Position numbers and translations under genes: made by a program. A stretch of DNA of 64,000 nt from assembly GCA_029245245.1 (NCBI GenBank), contig JAQWPT010000005.1, positions 1 to 64,000 of the forward strand, in the 5' to 3' direction. Origin of the DNA: Phycisphaerales bacterium (GTDB lineage Bacteria > Planctomycetota > Phycisphaerae > Phycisphaerales > SM1A02). The notes under the pieces were generated by a model. The model saw only the letters and a list, made by a program, of their open reading frames with translations, had not been told where the DNA came from and ran no database searches. Shown here piece after piece: positions 49,031-57,942 of this stretch (positions within the stretch are counted from its first letter, which is position 1; each line of letters begins with the position of its first letter).

Positions 49031-49050
49031 GGAGAGTCCCTTTCCGGGGA

Positions 49051-50154
49051 TCAGTTGGAGTCCCAGCGAACGCGGCCTTGCCCACGTTCGATTCGACCGA
49101 TGATGTGCGATGCTTCGCCATCTCGTTCAAGTTGCTTGACCACGGAATCGGCGAACGTGGGTCGCACCGCCAGGACGTAGCCGATGCCCATGTTGAAGAC
49201 ACGGAACATCTCTTCCTCTTCGACGTTGCCGGCCTGCTGCAGCCACTGGAAGATCGGGGGCACCGTCCACGTTGCACGGTCGATTACCGCATCCATGTCG
49301 TCGGGAAGCACGCGAGGCAGGTTGCCGGGGAGGCCGCCGCCGGTGATGTGGGACATCATGGAGACGATCTTCTTGACCCGGTAGTGGGCGAGCAGTTTCA
49401 CGATCGGGCGGGCGTAGATTCTCGTAGGCTCCAGCAGCACCCGGCCGAGGGTCTGCTGCTCTCCCTCACGAAGCTGGGCGTCGGGAAGCACCGCTTCCAG
49501 GTCAGCCTTCGACTCGCGAAGGATCGCACGGACGAGGCTGTAGCCGTTGGAGTGGACACCCGAACTTTCGATGCCGATCAGGACATCCCCCTCCTGGATT
49601 CGCAGGGGGTCGATGGCTCGTTCGAGTTCCACCACGCCTACGGAGAAGCCCACGAGGTCGAACTCGCCGGGTCCGTAGATGTCGGGCATCTCGGCGCATT
49701 CGCCACCGATGAGCGCACAGCCGGCGATCTGGCATCCACGGGCGACACCTTCGACGATGCTCGCCGTCGCTTCGGGCTCCTGCTTGTGCAGGCCGATGTA
49801 ATCAAGGAAGAACAACGGCTCGGCACCCTGGACGATCAGGTCATTGACGTTCATCGCGACGCAGTCGATCCCGACCGTGTCGAGCACGCCCAGTTCAATG
49901 GCGATCTTCAACTTGGTTCCCACGCCGTCGGTGCAGGCGGCAAGGACCGGTTCACGGAAGTTGCGCTGGAAGAGCGACTCGTTGTAGTCCAATCGGAACA
50001 GGCCGGCGAACGCGCCGTGGGGTCCGAGAACCCGCGGCCCGTGCGTTCGACCCACCATGCCCTTGATCAGCGATACGAGTTGATCGCCGGCCTCGATGTC
50101 GACCCCCGCCTGGTCGTAACTGAGGCCCTTTTTTGGGTGTTCAATGGCCGTCAT
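49051..50154 (-). CDS. purM: phosphoribosylformylglycinamidine cyclo-ligase (AIR synthetase)
   Basis: A 367-residue AIR synthetase of purine synthesis. It has LSYDQAGVDIEAGDQLVSLI, the ATP/PurM signature DGVGTKLKIAIELG, AMNVNDLIVQGAEPLFFLDYIGLHK (split: AMNVNDLIVQGAEPLFFL), GGECAEMPDIYGPGEFDLVG, GIESSGVHSNGYSLVR and SHITGGGLPGNLPRVLP. The length is slightly above E. coli PurM (345). A TACACT ends seven bases before ATG 50154, with no Shine-Dalgarno. PurN, its frequent partner, is not adjacent. Confidence 0.97.
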   Translation of the reverse strand: MTAIEHPKKGLSYDQAGVDIEAGDQLVSLIKGMVGRTHGPRVLGPHGAFAGLFRLDYNESLFQRNFREPVLAACTDGVGTKLKIAIELGVLDTVGIDCVAMNVNDLIVQGAEPLFFLDYIGLHKQEPEATASIVEGVARGCQIAGCALIGGECAEMPDIYGPGEFDLVGFSVGVVELERAIDPLRIQEGDVLIGIESSGVHSNGYSLVRAILRESKADLEAVLPDAQLREGEQQTLGRVLLEPTRIYARPIVKLLAHYRVKKIVSMMSHITGGGLPGNLPRVLPDDMDAVIDRATWTVPPIFQWLQQAGNVEEEEMFRVFNMGIGYVLAVRPTFADSVVKQLERDGEASHIIGRIERGQGRVRWDSN

Positions 50155-50161
50155 GGGGCCC

Positions 50162-50167
50162 AGTGTA
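50162..50167 (-). promoter_or_regulatory. purM: candidate -10 element (TACACT) of leaderless purM promoter
   Basis: TACACT on minus ends seven bases (GGGCCCC) before the purM ATG. No Shine-Dalgarno is present. Confidence 0.5.
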
Positions 50168-50406
50168 GCCGATTCGACTTCGATTCCACCCCTGGCACCC
50201 GCATTCCAAGGGTCGCCAAGGTGGCTTGCCGGGGCCAGGCGAACGAACTTCCCTCTCGAATGGGAGCCATGGGCCGGAATTACATTGACCGACCCTGAAT
50301 TTGGAGGGACGATTACGGGGTTCCAAGGCATGAAATGGGTGGAACACGCGAGGATTTCCCAACAGGGGTGCATCCTTGCTCGGCGTCCTGCGTAAGGGAG
50401 AGACGG

Positions 50407-52704
50407 ATGAGAGAGAAGGGGCTCTTGATGGCCTCCATTTCAGAACGTGGCTGTCGAGCCGGAACCCTGGCCGGAGCACTGCTCCTGTCGGGATGTGGTC
50501 TCTTCTTGATGGGCCTGGCCCCGAAGGGCACCGCCCTGCTCCCGGCACCATCCCCCGCTCCCCCTGCCAAGCAGATCTCCGAACCGCTGCCGGTCGGATC
50601 CACGGGTGACCGTGGAGGCTGTGGCAGTTGTCCCTCCGGCGCCTACGACGAGGGTGAGTCCTGTGGTGTCCAGATCAATGGCGGGTGTGACGACCAGTCA
50701 TTCTCCTACACGCAGGTGAACTGCGACACCGAGGTCTGTGGTCGCTCCTGGGCCGAGGTCGGCATGGCGGACATCGACTGGTACGAGGTGTTCCTGCAGG
50801 ACACCGATGGTGACTCCCAGGACGTGCTGCGTGTCAAGGTCGAATCCCAGTTGCCTCTGCTCGTGGAAATCTACGACGGATGCTTCGGCGCTCCCCTTGT
50901 CGTTACCGACTCCGATGGCTGCGACGAAGCCTTTGCCGAACTCTGCCTCGAGGCCCCGAAGCTCTATTACATTCGCGTCCTCCCCGGTTCGATCTCCACC
51001 GGTCCGATCACGAACGGTTTCCCCTGCTTCGCCAACTGGGAGTACCGGTTGCAGATCGAGTGCGAGGACACCTGCGGAACAACCGGTACATGTCCACCAT
51101 GCATCCCGGCCCCGGAAAGCCTGCTGGCCTGGTGGGCGATGGATGACCTGGGCACCGCCACATCCATCTATGAACTGATTCATGAGAACAACGCCCTGCC
51201 GCAGGGCGCCGTCACACCGGGACTTCCCGGGAAGGTGGACAACGCGGTGAAATTCGCCGGTGGACACCTCGTGGCTCCGGACCAGGATCGCCTGGACTTC
51301 AAGGTGGACAGGGACTTCTCGGTTCTGGCCTGGATCCAGTTGCCGACGGATCCCACGGACGTGCACCCCATCATCGACAAGCGGTCCCCCGAGGGTGACC
51401 CGAAGCTCGGGTGGTCCATGACGACGTACGGGGGCAAACTCGCCCTGATCATGAACGACATCGACGGTGCAAGCGATCTCTGGCTGACAAACGTCGCCAT
51501 CGGCGACGGTGGCTGGCACCATGTCGCCGTCACGGTGGATCGTGACATGACCAACGGCATCAACTTCTACATCGACGGCAATCTGGTCGACACCTACGAC
51601 CCCACCACGGTGCCCGGTGACCTGTCGACCGATTCGGACATTCTCATCGGGCGCAGCCAGCGACTCGACGGCCAGTCCGTGGAAGCGACGTTCCAGGGCT
51701 ACATCGATGAACTCCAGGTGTTCCACCGTTCGCTGACGGGGCCCGAGGTTTCCGGGCTCGCGACCGCCGACTGTGGCGGTGCCTGCAAGGTCCGCATGCA
51801 CATCCCACGGATCACGCCCTATTGCGAAGGACAGGTGCAGTCCCCGTCGATCGTGACGATTTCCAATGCAACCAACCAGGATCGTTCGTTCAACCTGTTC
51901 TACGACGGGCTGGCTTCCGATCCGAACTCGACCGACTACTGCATCCAGGACGGTCCCACCGTCTTCACGCCGGGCATGACGAATCCCATCTTCGTGCCGG
52001 CGGGATCCACGGTCGAGGTTCCACTGCTCATCGACCGGCCCAGTGGCCTGCAGTCTCTCGGCGATTCCGCCTGCTGGACGACAACGCTCCAGGAGGTTGG
52101 AGGCGGCGGGCTTGAACTGGTTCGCAAGGCAACGGTCAGTGTCAACGAGGATATCTGCGTCGAGGCCGAGACCAATGGCGTGCTGTCGATTCCCGTGGGG
52201 CAACCGACTCCGGTGAAGTTCACCCTGGTGAATCAGACCACATCGGACGCTCCGTATTTCTGGAAGATCGCCTGCGTCAAGTCCGTCGGCGGCGCACTCA
52301 ACGACATGGTGCAGCTCAACAACGAGGAGCCCGGTGACGAGCTCTTCGGGTACACGGTTGTTCCCGGTGGAGGCACCGCGGATGTCGTCGTGAACGTGCA
52401 CTTCCTCCGACAGCGGGGGAAATCCGAACGAGCGGGATACAGCGACGTCGTCATCTATCGCGAGCCGGGAACGGACGTGCCCTGGTACGGCGGTGATTCA
52501 CAGGGTGTGGAATCATCCGAGTCGCCGGTGGAGACCTGCGGTGCCGACATCAACTGCGACGGGGTCGTGGATGTCACGGACCTGTTGGCGGTGATCGCGG
52601 CCTGGGGCGACTGCCCTGAGGACGCGGCCTGTCCCGAGGACATCAATGAAGACGGAGTGGTGGATGTCACCGACCTGCTTGCGGTGATCGCCGGCTGGGG
52701 TTGA
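50407..52704 (+). CDS. secreted LamG-domain protein with paired dockerin-like repeats
   Basis: A 765-residue exported protein. The N-terminus has a signal ending LAGALLLSGC, possibly a lipobox. A Cys-rich region follows (about 70-260). A concanavalin/LamG-type domain lies about 265-460 (LLAWWAMDDLG, WHHVAVTVDRDMTNGINFYIDG (split), GYIDELQVFHRSLTGPE). Two to three Ig-like segments and then a dockerin pair follow: INCDGVVDVTDLLAVIAAWG and INEDGVVDVTDLLAVIAGWG, the last at the very C-terminus. The start may be ATG 50407 or 50428; both have purine-rich upstream sequence. Confidence 0.82.
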   Translation: MREKGLLMASISERGCRAGTLAGALLLSGCGLFLMGLAPKGTALLPAPSPAPPAKQISEPLPVGSTGDRGGCGSCPSGAYDEGESCGVQINGGCDDQSFSYTQVNCDTEVCGRSWAEVGMADIDWYEVFLQDTDGDSQDVLRVKVESQLPLLVEIYDGCFGAPLVVTDSDGCDEAFAELCLEAPKLYYIRVLPGSISTGPITNGFPCFANWEYRLQIECEDTCGTTGTCPPCIPAPESLLAWWAMDDLGTATSIYELIHENNALPQGAVTPGLPGKVDNAVKFAGGHLVAPDQDRLDFKVDRDFSVLAWIQLPTDPTDVHPIIDKRSPEGDPKLGWSMTTYGGKLALIMNDIDGASDLWLTNVAIGDGGWHHVAVTVDRDMTNGINFYIDGNLVDTYDPTTVPGDLSTDSDILIGRSQRLDGQSVEATFQGYIDELQVFHRSLTGPEVSGLATADCGGACKVRMHIPRITPYCEGQVQSPSIVTISNATNQDRSFNLFYDGLASDPNSTDYCIQDGPTVFTPGMTNPIFVPAGSTVEVPLLIDRPSGLQSLGDSACWTTTLQEVGGGGLELVRKATVSVNEDICVEAETNGVLSIPVGQPTPVKFTLVNQTTSDAPYFWKIACVKSVGGALNDMVQLNNEEPGDELFGYTVVPGGGTADVVVNVHFLRQRGKSERAGYSDVVIYREPGTDVPWYGGDSQGVESSESPVETCGADINCDGVVDVTDLLAVIAAWGDCPEDAACPEDINEDGVVDVTDLLAVIAGWG

Positions 52705-52716
52705 TCCCAGCGGCGG

Positions 52717-53673
52717 TCAGTGGGTCGTGACGGGTACCTCGAGTGCCTGGGCCATGGCAGTCCCGAGATCAGCCGGACTTTCACAGACGGTGACTCCGCA
52801 GGAACGCAGCGCGTCCATCTTGGCCTGGGCGGTGTCATCGGCGCCGCCGATGATGGCCCCGGCATGTCCCATCCTCTTGCCTGGTGGCGCCGTGCGTCCG
52901 GCGATGAAGGCCGCGACGGGTTTCCGCATGTGCTCCTGGATCCACTGTCCGGCCAGCGTCTCGTCGGAGCCGCCGATCTCGCCGATGAGGATGACGCCAT
53001 CGGTGTCATCATCGTTGTTGAAGAGTTCCAGCAGTTCGATGAAGTTCAGTCCCTTGATCGGGTCGCCCCCGATGCCCACGCAGGTGCTCTGGCCGATGCC
53101 GAGCACACTGGTCTGCCAGACCGCCTCGTAGGTCAGCGTGCCGCTGCGGCTGATGACACCCACGGCCCGCCCGGTGCTGGCATCCTCGCGTGCGGTATGG
53201 ATGTACCCGGGCATGATGCCGATCTTGCAACCACCCTCGAAGACCGCAGCCGATCCTTCGCCGGAAACACGCCGTCCGGGCGTGATGATGCCCGGGCAGT
53301 TGGGGCCGATGAGTTTCGTGTCCGGGTAGTCGGCGAGGGTGGCCTTGACGCGGACCATGTCCTGGGTCGGTACGCCCTCGGTGATGGCACAGGCCAGGGC
53401 GATGCCCGCTTCGGCCGCTTCGAGGATCGAACCGGCGGTGAACGGTGGCGGTACGAAGATCATCGATGCCGTGGCGCCGGTCGCTTCCATCGCCTCGGCG
53501 ACGGTGTTGAAGATCGGCAGCCCATTGGCGTCTTCACGCCCGCCCTTGCCCGGAGTGACGCCACCGACCAGTTGCGTGCCGTAGTCCAGGCATCCCTTGG
53601 TATGGAATGCGCCGGACTTGCCGGTGATGCCCTGGCAGATGACCTTGGTGGTTCCGTCGACAAGGATGGACAT
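52717..53673 (-). CDS. sucD: succinyl-CoA synthetase subunit alpha (with insertions)
   Basis: Makes succinyl-CoA or, in the TCA direction, ATP/GTP. The 318 residues carry [68 protein letters not shown], and the phospho-His in MGHAGAII. Two insertions are unusual: after ITPG an extra [15 protein letters not shown], and after PGYIHT an extra loop [10 protein letters not shown], in the region around the CoA site. The start follows GGAAGGGA with a TAGAAT upstream. The beta subunit SucC is not adjacent. Confidence 0.95.
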   Translation of the reverse strand: MSILVDGTTKVICQGITGKSGAFHTKGCLDYGTQLVGGVTPGKGGREDANGLPIFNTVAEAMEATGATASMIFVPPPFTAGSILEAAEAGIALACAITEGVPTQDMVRVKATLADYPDTKLIGPNCPGIITPGRRVSGEGSAAVFEGGCKIGIMPGYIHTAREDASTGRAVGVISRSGTLTYEAVWQTSVLGIGQSTCVGIGGDPIKGLNFIELLELFNNDDDTDGVILIGEIGGSDETLAGQWIQEHMRKPVAAFIAGRTAPPGKRMGHAGAIIGGADDTAQAKMDALRSCGVTVCESPADLGTAMAQALEVPVTTH

Positions 53674-53704
53674 GTGGTTCCCTTCCGGTTCTGAGAAGGG
53701 AGTG

Positions 53705-53710
53705 ATTCTA
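53705..53710 (-). promoter_or_regulatory. sucD: candidate -10 element (TAGAAT) of sucD
   Basis: TAGAAT on minus lies about 32 bases upstream of the sucD ATG, with GGAAGGGA in between, so this is an ordinary leadered transcript. No clear -35. Confidence 0.4.
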
Positions 53711-53761
53711 GCACTCCCGGGCAGACCCGGGGCAGGGATGGTGGAGGGACCGGGCCGGGGC

Positions 53762-54901
53762 TCAGTTCAGGACGCCAGCGGTCATCGTGAAGGGAATGTT
53801 CTGCTCGGTCTCCGCCCCGGTCTTCTCGTCCCGAACCCGGATTTTCAGCTGGTACTTGCCGACGGAGAGTCCGCGTGGAAGTTCAAACTTCTGGACGGTG
53901 AAGTAGTCGCGTCGTCGCTTGCGGCTGCGATCGGAGGCGGATTGCCAGTCTTCCTTCCACACCGGGATGCCGTCACGATCGCTGTAGATGGTCAGGTGCT
54001 GGCTGGTCACCGTTTCCCAGAGGTTGTTCTCGTTGAGGTTGCTGGTGAACCCCTCCATCTCCAGGTAGATGATCACCGGCTGCTTGGTGTGGGCGATGAA
54101 CGAATACTGCTCCATGTCGTTGAGGACCCGCCACTCGTCGAAATCGCCGAAGCCTCCCACTCGCGTGCAGAGGGCCAGGGTGGGTAGATCGAGATCGGGG
54201 GTCTGCTTGAGGCGGCGCTGGAGTTCCGTGGTGGCGGTCGACATCGCCAGCCAGGGATTGGTCTCGGAATCGATGTCGTTGCCGATGGCGATGAAGTACT
54301 TCTGCATCGTCGCCAGCAGGGCCCGCTCTTCGTCGGTCAGGTCCGGGATGGCGTTGGGATCGATGGCACGCTCGGGATCCAGCATGGACAACGATGCCAG
54401 GACGAGCAGCTCCTTCAGGGGCTGATCACTCCAGGTACTGCTGACGTAGAGCTCGCGGGAGAAATCGATCATCGACTGCCGAAGATCGTCCGTGGCGGTC
54501 GTGACGGTCGTGGCGGCCGTGGGTGTCTCGGCCTGGCTCGGGGCGGTCTCGGCGCTGCCTTCCTCCATCGGTCCATGGGGAGGCTGGGGCTGCACGTCGG
54601 CGATGGTCGGCACCGTGGCGGGCTCGCCGGTGCTTGCCTGGCCGGGCATCGTCCACTCGATGGTGGGCTCGGAGGCCGTGCCCTGTCGGTGGGCGAGAAA
54701 CGCCTCGGTGTCCTGTTGAACCTGCCGCCGATGAGCCTCCAGATCCGACGGAGGCTCGTTGATCGGTCTCTGGTTGCTCAGGGTGGGTATTGGTGCCGGT
54801 GCACCGGCATCCGTCGCCACGGTCTTCTTTGGCGCGCAACTGCTTCCCAGGAGGCTGGTGAGAGTGATGAGAAGTACGGTGATCTTGATTGGGGCGCTCA
54901 T
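53762..54901 (-). CDS. lipoprotein of unknown function, 379 residues
   Basis: The signal [22 protein letters not shown] has a lipobox (LGSSC, Cys22). A long Pro/Thr/Ala/Glu-rich linker (about 25-135) follows, then a helical region ([39 protein letters not shown], quoted here as [12 protein letters not shown] and [17 protein letters not shown]). A beta-rich C-terminal domain ends [25 protein letters not shown] (here as [18 protein letters not shown]), which looks like a carbohydrate-binding or Ig-like fold. I do not recognise the family; comparable proteins occur in planctomycete envelopes. Confidence 0.7.
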   Translation of the reverse strand: MSAPIKITVLLITLTSLLGSSCAPKKTVATDAGAPAPIPTLSNQRPINEPPSDLEAHRRQVQQDTEAFLAHRQGTASEPTIEWTMPGQASTGEPATVPTIADVQPQPPHGPMEEGSAETAPSQAETPTAATTVTTATDDLRQSMIDFSRELYVSSTWSDQPLKELLVLASLSMLDPERAIDPNAIPDLTDEERALLATMQKYFIAIGNDIDSETNPWLAMSTATTELQRRLKQTPDLDLPTLALCTRVGGFGDFDEWRVLNDMEQYSFIAHTKQPVIIYLEMEGFTSNLNENNLWETVTSQHLTIYSDRDGIPVWKEDWQSASDRSRKRRRDYFTVQKFELPRGLSVGKYQLKIRVRDEKTGAETEQNIPFTMTAGVLN

Positions 54902-54965
54902 GGGTGTCTCCAGACGCGATGATGGGCCTTCCTGGCCTCCGACGTGTCCCCTGACAAGCCGGTCA

Positions 54966-56012
54966 TCATGCCGCGAGCGAATTCAGGGTATCGGCAATCC
55001 GGATGGTCATTCGTTCAAGAGTTCGTCCACTCTGTCCGTATCCGGATCGAATTCCATGGACTTCCCGGAGCACCGATCTCAGCAGGGAGGCGAAGGCCGC
55101 CGTCTCGATCTGCCCTGCCAGGCGCAGGACGGGAGTCCGGCTGGAGCCGAAGAGGCGTTGCTTCCGGCAGATGTCGGAGACCGGGACGCCCTGGGCCTGC
55201 ATGGCAGCAGTGGCGTGCAGTTTCCGCAGGAGGTCGATCAACGACCAGAGAATCAGTTCCGTTGGTTGTCGAGAGACGTCCTGCAGCTCCCGCAGCGTGG
55301 CCAGGGCGGTTTCGGATCGGCCCGAGAGCACGGCCTCCTGGATGGCCCATGCCTGTTCCTCGCGGCTGATCCCGGTCATCTCGATGACATGCTGGCGGGA
55401 GATCGTGCCACCGGTCCCCACCAGTGATGCGAGTTTGCCCAGTTCGCTGTCGAGGCGTCCGAAGTCCAGCCCGATTCGTTTCAGCAGAAGGGTCACGGCA
55501 GTCTCTTCAATGGTGGCTTCGTGAGCCTTGGCGGTTCGACCGACGCACCATTTCGTGGCGAACGGCAGGTCGGTCGCTTCGTCCAGGTCGACCTTGTGCA
55601 TCAATCCTGTGGAGGCAATGAGCTTGTCGAGTTTGCCGGCTTTCCATGTTTCGGCCTTGAGCAGGAGCGTGGCGTCGGGCACGGGGTTCTGCGCATACTC
55701 CTCGAGCAGTCGACGGGTTCGGCTCGGCCCCTTGGCGCCCGCGGCACTGGCGAGGAAGGCTTCGGCCTGTTCGACGATGACCAGCTTGTGCTGCTGGAGG
55801 AGGCCGAAACTTCGCAGTTCATCGAGAACATCCGCGGCCGATGTGGAACTTCCCTCGAAGGTGAACCACTCGATCTCCCCGTAGGAGTCCTCGAGCATCG
55901 CCGAGAGTCGGCGGGTGTATTCACGCATCAGGAAGGCATCCTTCCCGCGCAGGGTCACGATCCGGTGGGCGGGATCGAATTTCGGGGGGGTGTAGGGAGA
56001 TCGTGCGGCCAT
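54966..56012 (-). CDS. holA: DNA polymerase III subunit delta
   Basis: A 348-residue clamp-loader subunit. After a short N-terminus (IVTLRGKDAFLMREYTRRL) it has the delta pattern DVLDELRSFGLLQQHKLVIVEQAE, then LLLKAETWKAGKLDKLI and ELGKLASLVGTGGTISRQHVIEMTG, and the helical C-terminal domain (ELILWSLIDLLRKLHATAAM). The length fits HolA (343 in E. coli). A TACGAT ends eight bases before the ATG. It is divergent from the FHA kinase gene, the two ATGs being only 42 bases apart. Confidence 0.9.
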   Translation of the reverse strand: MAARSPYTPPKFDPAHRIVTLRGKDAFLMREYTRRLSAMLEDSYGEIEWFTFEGSSTSAADVLDELRSFGLLQQHKLVIVEQAEAFLASAAGAKGPSRTRRLLEEYAQNPVPDATLLLKAETWKAGKLDKLIASTGLMHKVDLDEATDLPFATKWCVGRTAKAHEATIEETAVTLLLKRIGLDFGRLDSELGKLASLVGTGGTISRQHVIEMTGISREEQAWAIQEAVLSGRSETALATLRELQDVSRQPTELILWSLIDLLRKLHATAAMQAQGVPVSDICRKQRLFGSSRTPVLRLAGQIETAAFASLLRSVLREVHGIRSGYGQSGRTLERMTIRIADTLNSLAA

Positions 56013-56020
56013 GGCTGGAC

Positions 56021-56026
56021 ATCGTA
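56021..56026 (-). promoter_or_regulatory. holA: candidate -10 element (TACGAT) of leaderless holA promoter
   Basis: TACGAT on minus ends eight bases before the holA ATG. It lies in the 42-base interval shared with the FHA kinase promoter. Confidence 0.4.
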
Positions 56027-56041
56027 CCAGCCCGGCATGGC

Positions 56042-56047
56042 TACAAT
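56042..56047 (+). promoter_or_regulatory. candidate -10 element (TACAAT) of leaderless FHA-kinase promoter
   Basis: TACAAT is followed by seven bases (CGGCGCC) and ATG 56055. No Shine-Dalgarno is present. Confidence 0.5.
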
Positions 56048-56054
56048 CGGCGCC

Positions 56055-57155
56055 ATGCTGATGCTGCAGGTGATCGAGGGTCCGGATCAGGGCCGGGTCT
56101 TCCCCCTTCCGGAGGGGGAGCCGCAGTTGATCGGTCGATCGACGGAAGCCTTCCCCCTGGTGGACATGTCCATCAGCCGCCGCCATGCCGAGTTGACACC
56201 GGATGGCCGCTCGTGGTTTGTCAACGACCTGGACTCCGCCAACGGGACGCTGCTCAACGGACAACCGGTTTCGGGTCGCACCGAACTGGCGATTGGGGAC
56301 GAACTTCGTTGCGGGAGCACGATGCTGCGTTTCATCGACTCCAGCCAGGACATCGGGGGCCCCACCGGTTCCCTGGAGCAGGATCGACTCGCATCCGTGG
56401 GACGCACCGTCGCGTCGATCAGCCATGCCATCAAGAACATCCTCCAAGGTCTTCGAGGGGGTGCTTCGGCGATCGAACTGGCGATCGATCGGGGGGATCT
56501 GGACATGGCTCGGGAGGGCTGGCCGATTCTCAGTCGGAACCTGGACCGGATCTACGATCTGACCTTCAACATGCTCGCGTACTCCCGGGTTCGCGCCCTG
56601 GAACTTGATTCGTGCGATCTCAACCTGATCGTGGAGGAACTGGTCGCCCTGGTCGAGCCCCTGGCGATCCGGAAGAAGGCACGACTGATCGTGGAGTGCG
56701 ATGCCGGGATCGGCGAGGTTTCCTGTGATGCCAATGCCATGCACCAGGCCCTCCTGAACCTGCTCCTGAATGGCGTCGAGGCGGTCGAGGGCAAGACGGG
56801 CCAGGTTACGATCCGGACTCGACCCGGCCAGGACGGGTCCTGGGTCGATGTGCAGGACAATGGACCGGGGATCGATCCGGAGCGTCATGGCGAGGTTTTC
56901 CGGCCCTTTGCGTCGACCAAGGGGCAGCGTGGTACGGGGCTTGGTCTCGCGGTCACCCAACGGATCATCGAGGACCACGGTGGCTTCATCGAGCTCGAGT
57001 CCGATGGTCGGACCGGGACCTGTTTCCGCCTCTTTCTCCCGGCCGCGGGCCCCGGAGATCCGGGTGAAACCCGGGCACCCCAGGCACCTCCGCGTGGGTC
57101 GGACTCTCCCCGGCCCATGGTGGATCCACCCGACCTGGCGGACGAGTTCGATTGA
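56055..57155 (+). CDS. soluble FHA-domain sensor histidine kinase
   Basis: A 366-residue cytosolic kinase. Residues 1-about 95 are an FHA domain (LIGRS 25-29, ISRRHAEL 40-47, SANGTLLNG 61-69), which binds phosphothreonine. Residues about 110-180 are the HisKA dimerisation helix with phosphorylatable His124 (SHAIKNILQGL). About 230-340 is the ATPase with the N box (HQALLNLLLNGVEAV), G1 (VQDNGPGID) and G2 (RGTGLGLAVT). A Pro-rich tail follows. No membrane helix and no cognate receiver nearby. FHA may link it to the Ser/Thr kinases encoded 4-6 kb away. ATG 56055 is used; an in-frame ATG at 56037 is upstream of the -10 element. Confidence 0.9.
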   Translation: MLMLQVIEGPDQGRVFPLPEGEPQLIGRSTEAFPLVDMSISRRHAELTPDGRSWFVNDLDSANGTLLNGQPVSGRTELAIGDELRCGSTMLRFIDSSQDIGGPTGSLEQDRLASVGRTVASISHAIKNILQGLRGGASAIELAIDRGDLDMAREGWPILSRNLDRIYDLTFNMLAYSRVRALELDSCDLNLIVEELVALVEPLAIRKKARLIVECDAGIGEVSCDANAMHQALLNLLLNGVEAVEGKTGQVTIRTRPGQDGSWVDVQDNGPGIDPERHGEVFRPFASTKGQRGTGLGLAVTQRIIEDHGGFIELESDGRTGTCFRLFLPAAGPGDPGETRAPQAPPRGSDSPRPMVDPPDLADEFD

Positions 57156-57240
57156 CGCGGGTAGGCTGCACCCTTGCTGACCCGGATTCGGGGCCTATCA
57201 TGGCCCGACTGCCGCCCACCGGCTTGAAGGAACGACACCC

Positions 57241-57921
57241 ATGATGGAACGAACGGGACAGGTCAGAGATCCACGGATCACGCAGGCATTGCCAGGCATG
57301 CCGCCGGGCATGGCACCGAGCATGGCGCCACAGGCGGCTTCGGGCAACTACCAGCGGACCAGGGAGATGACGCTTGACGAGTTGCTGCTGGAGAACCGGG
57401 TCATCTTCCTTGCGGGAGAGATCAACCAGCACAGTGCCGCGCGCATCATGATGCAGATGCTGTACCTCGAGGATCAGAAGCGAGGCCAGCGGATCAACCT
57501 CTACATCAACAGTCCTGGTGGCGCCGTCGACGACACGTTGGCCATCTACGACACGATGCGATTCATCTCTTCCGATGTCTCCACGTACTGCATCGGCCGG
57601 GCCTATTCCGGAGCGGCGGTACTGCTGGCTTCCGGAACGGTGGGCAGCCGCCATATTCTTCCCCACGCCAAGGTGATGATCCACCAGCCGTACGGTGGTG
57701 TCTGGGGACAGACCAGTGACGTCAAGATCCAGGCCGACCAGATCGTCAAGGCCAAGGAAACGTTGAACCGGATCCTCGCCGACCACACCGGCCAGAAGTA
57801 CGAGACCGTTGCCGCCGACGCGGAACGGGACAAGTACTTCACCGCCGATGAGGCAAAGGCCTACGGCCTCGTCGACGAGGTCTTCAAGCACGCATCCAAT
57901 GACAGCAAGGACGCGAACTGA
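57241..57921 (+). CDS. clpP: ATP-dependent Clp protease proteolytic subunit, paralog 1
   Basis: A 226-residue ClpP. A Met/Pro-rich extension of about 35 residues (PGMPPGMAPSMAPQ) precedes the core. The catalytic Ser123 lies in GRAYSGAAVLL where the usual motif is GQAASMGA, so the neighbours of the nucleophile differ. His148 (MIHQPYGG) and Asp197 (AERDKYFTA) are present, giving a full triad. It starts 85 bases after the FHA kinase gene, with AAGGAA upstream of the ATG and a TATCAT about 40 bases upstream. The second clpP follows after 21 bases. Confidence 0.96.
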   Translation: MMERTGQVRDPRITQALPGMPPGMAPSMAPQAASGNYQRTREMTLDELLLENRVIFLAGEINQHSAARIMMQMLYLEDQKRGQRINLYINSPGGAVDDTLAIYDTMRFISSDVSTYCIGRAYSGAAVLLASGTVGSRHILPHAKVMIHQPYGGVWGQTSDVKIQADQIVKAKETLNRILADHTGQKYETVAADAERDKYFTADEAKAYGLVDEVFKHASNDSKDAN

Positions 57922-57942
57922 TACCAGTCGCGAACAGGATTC

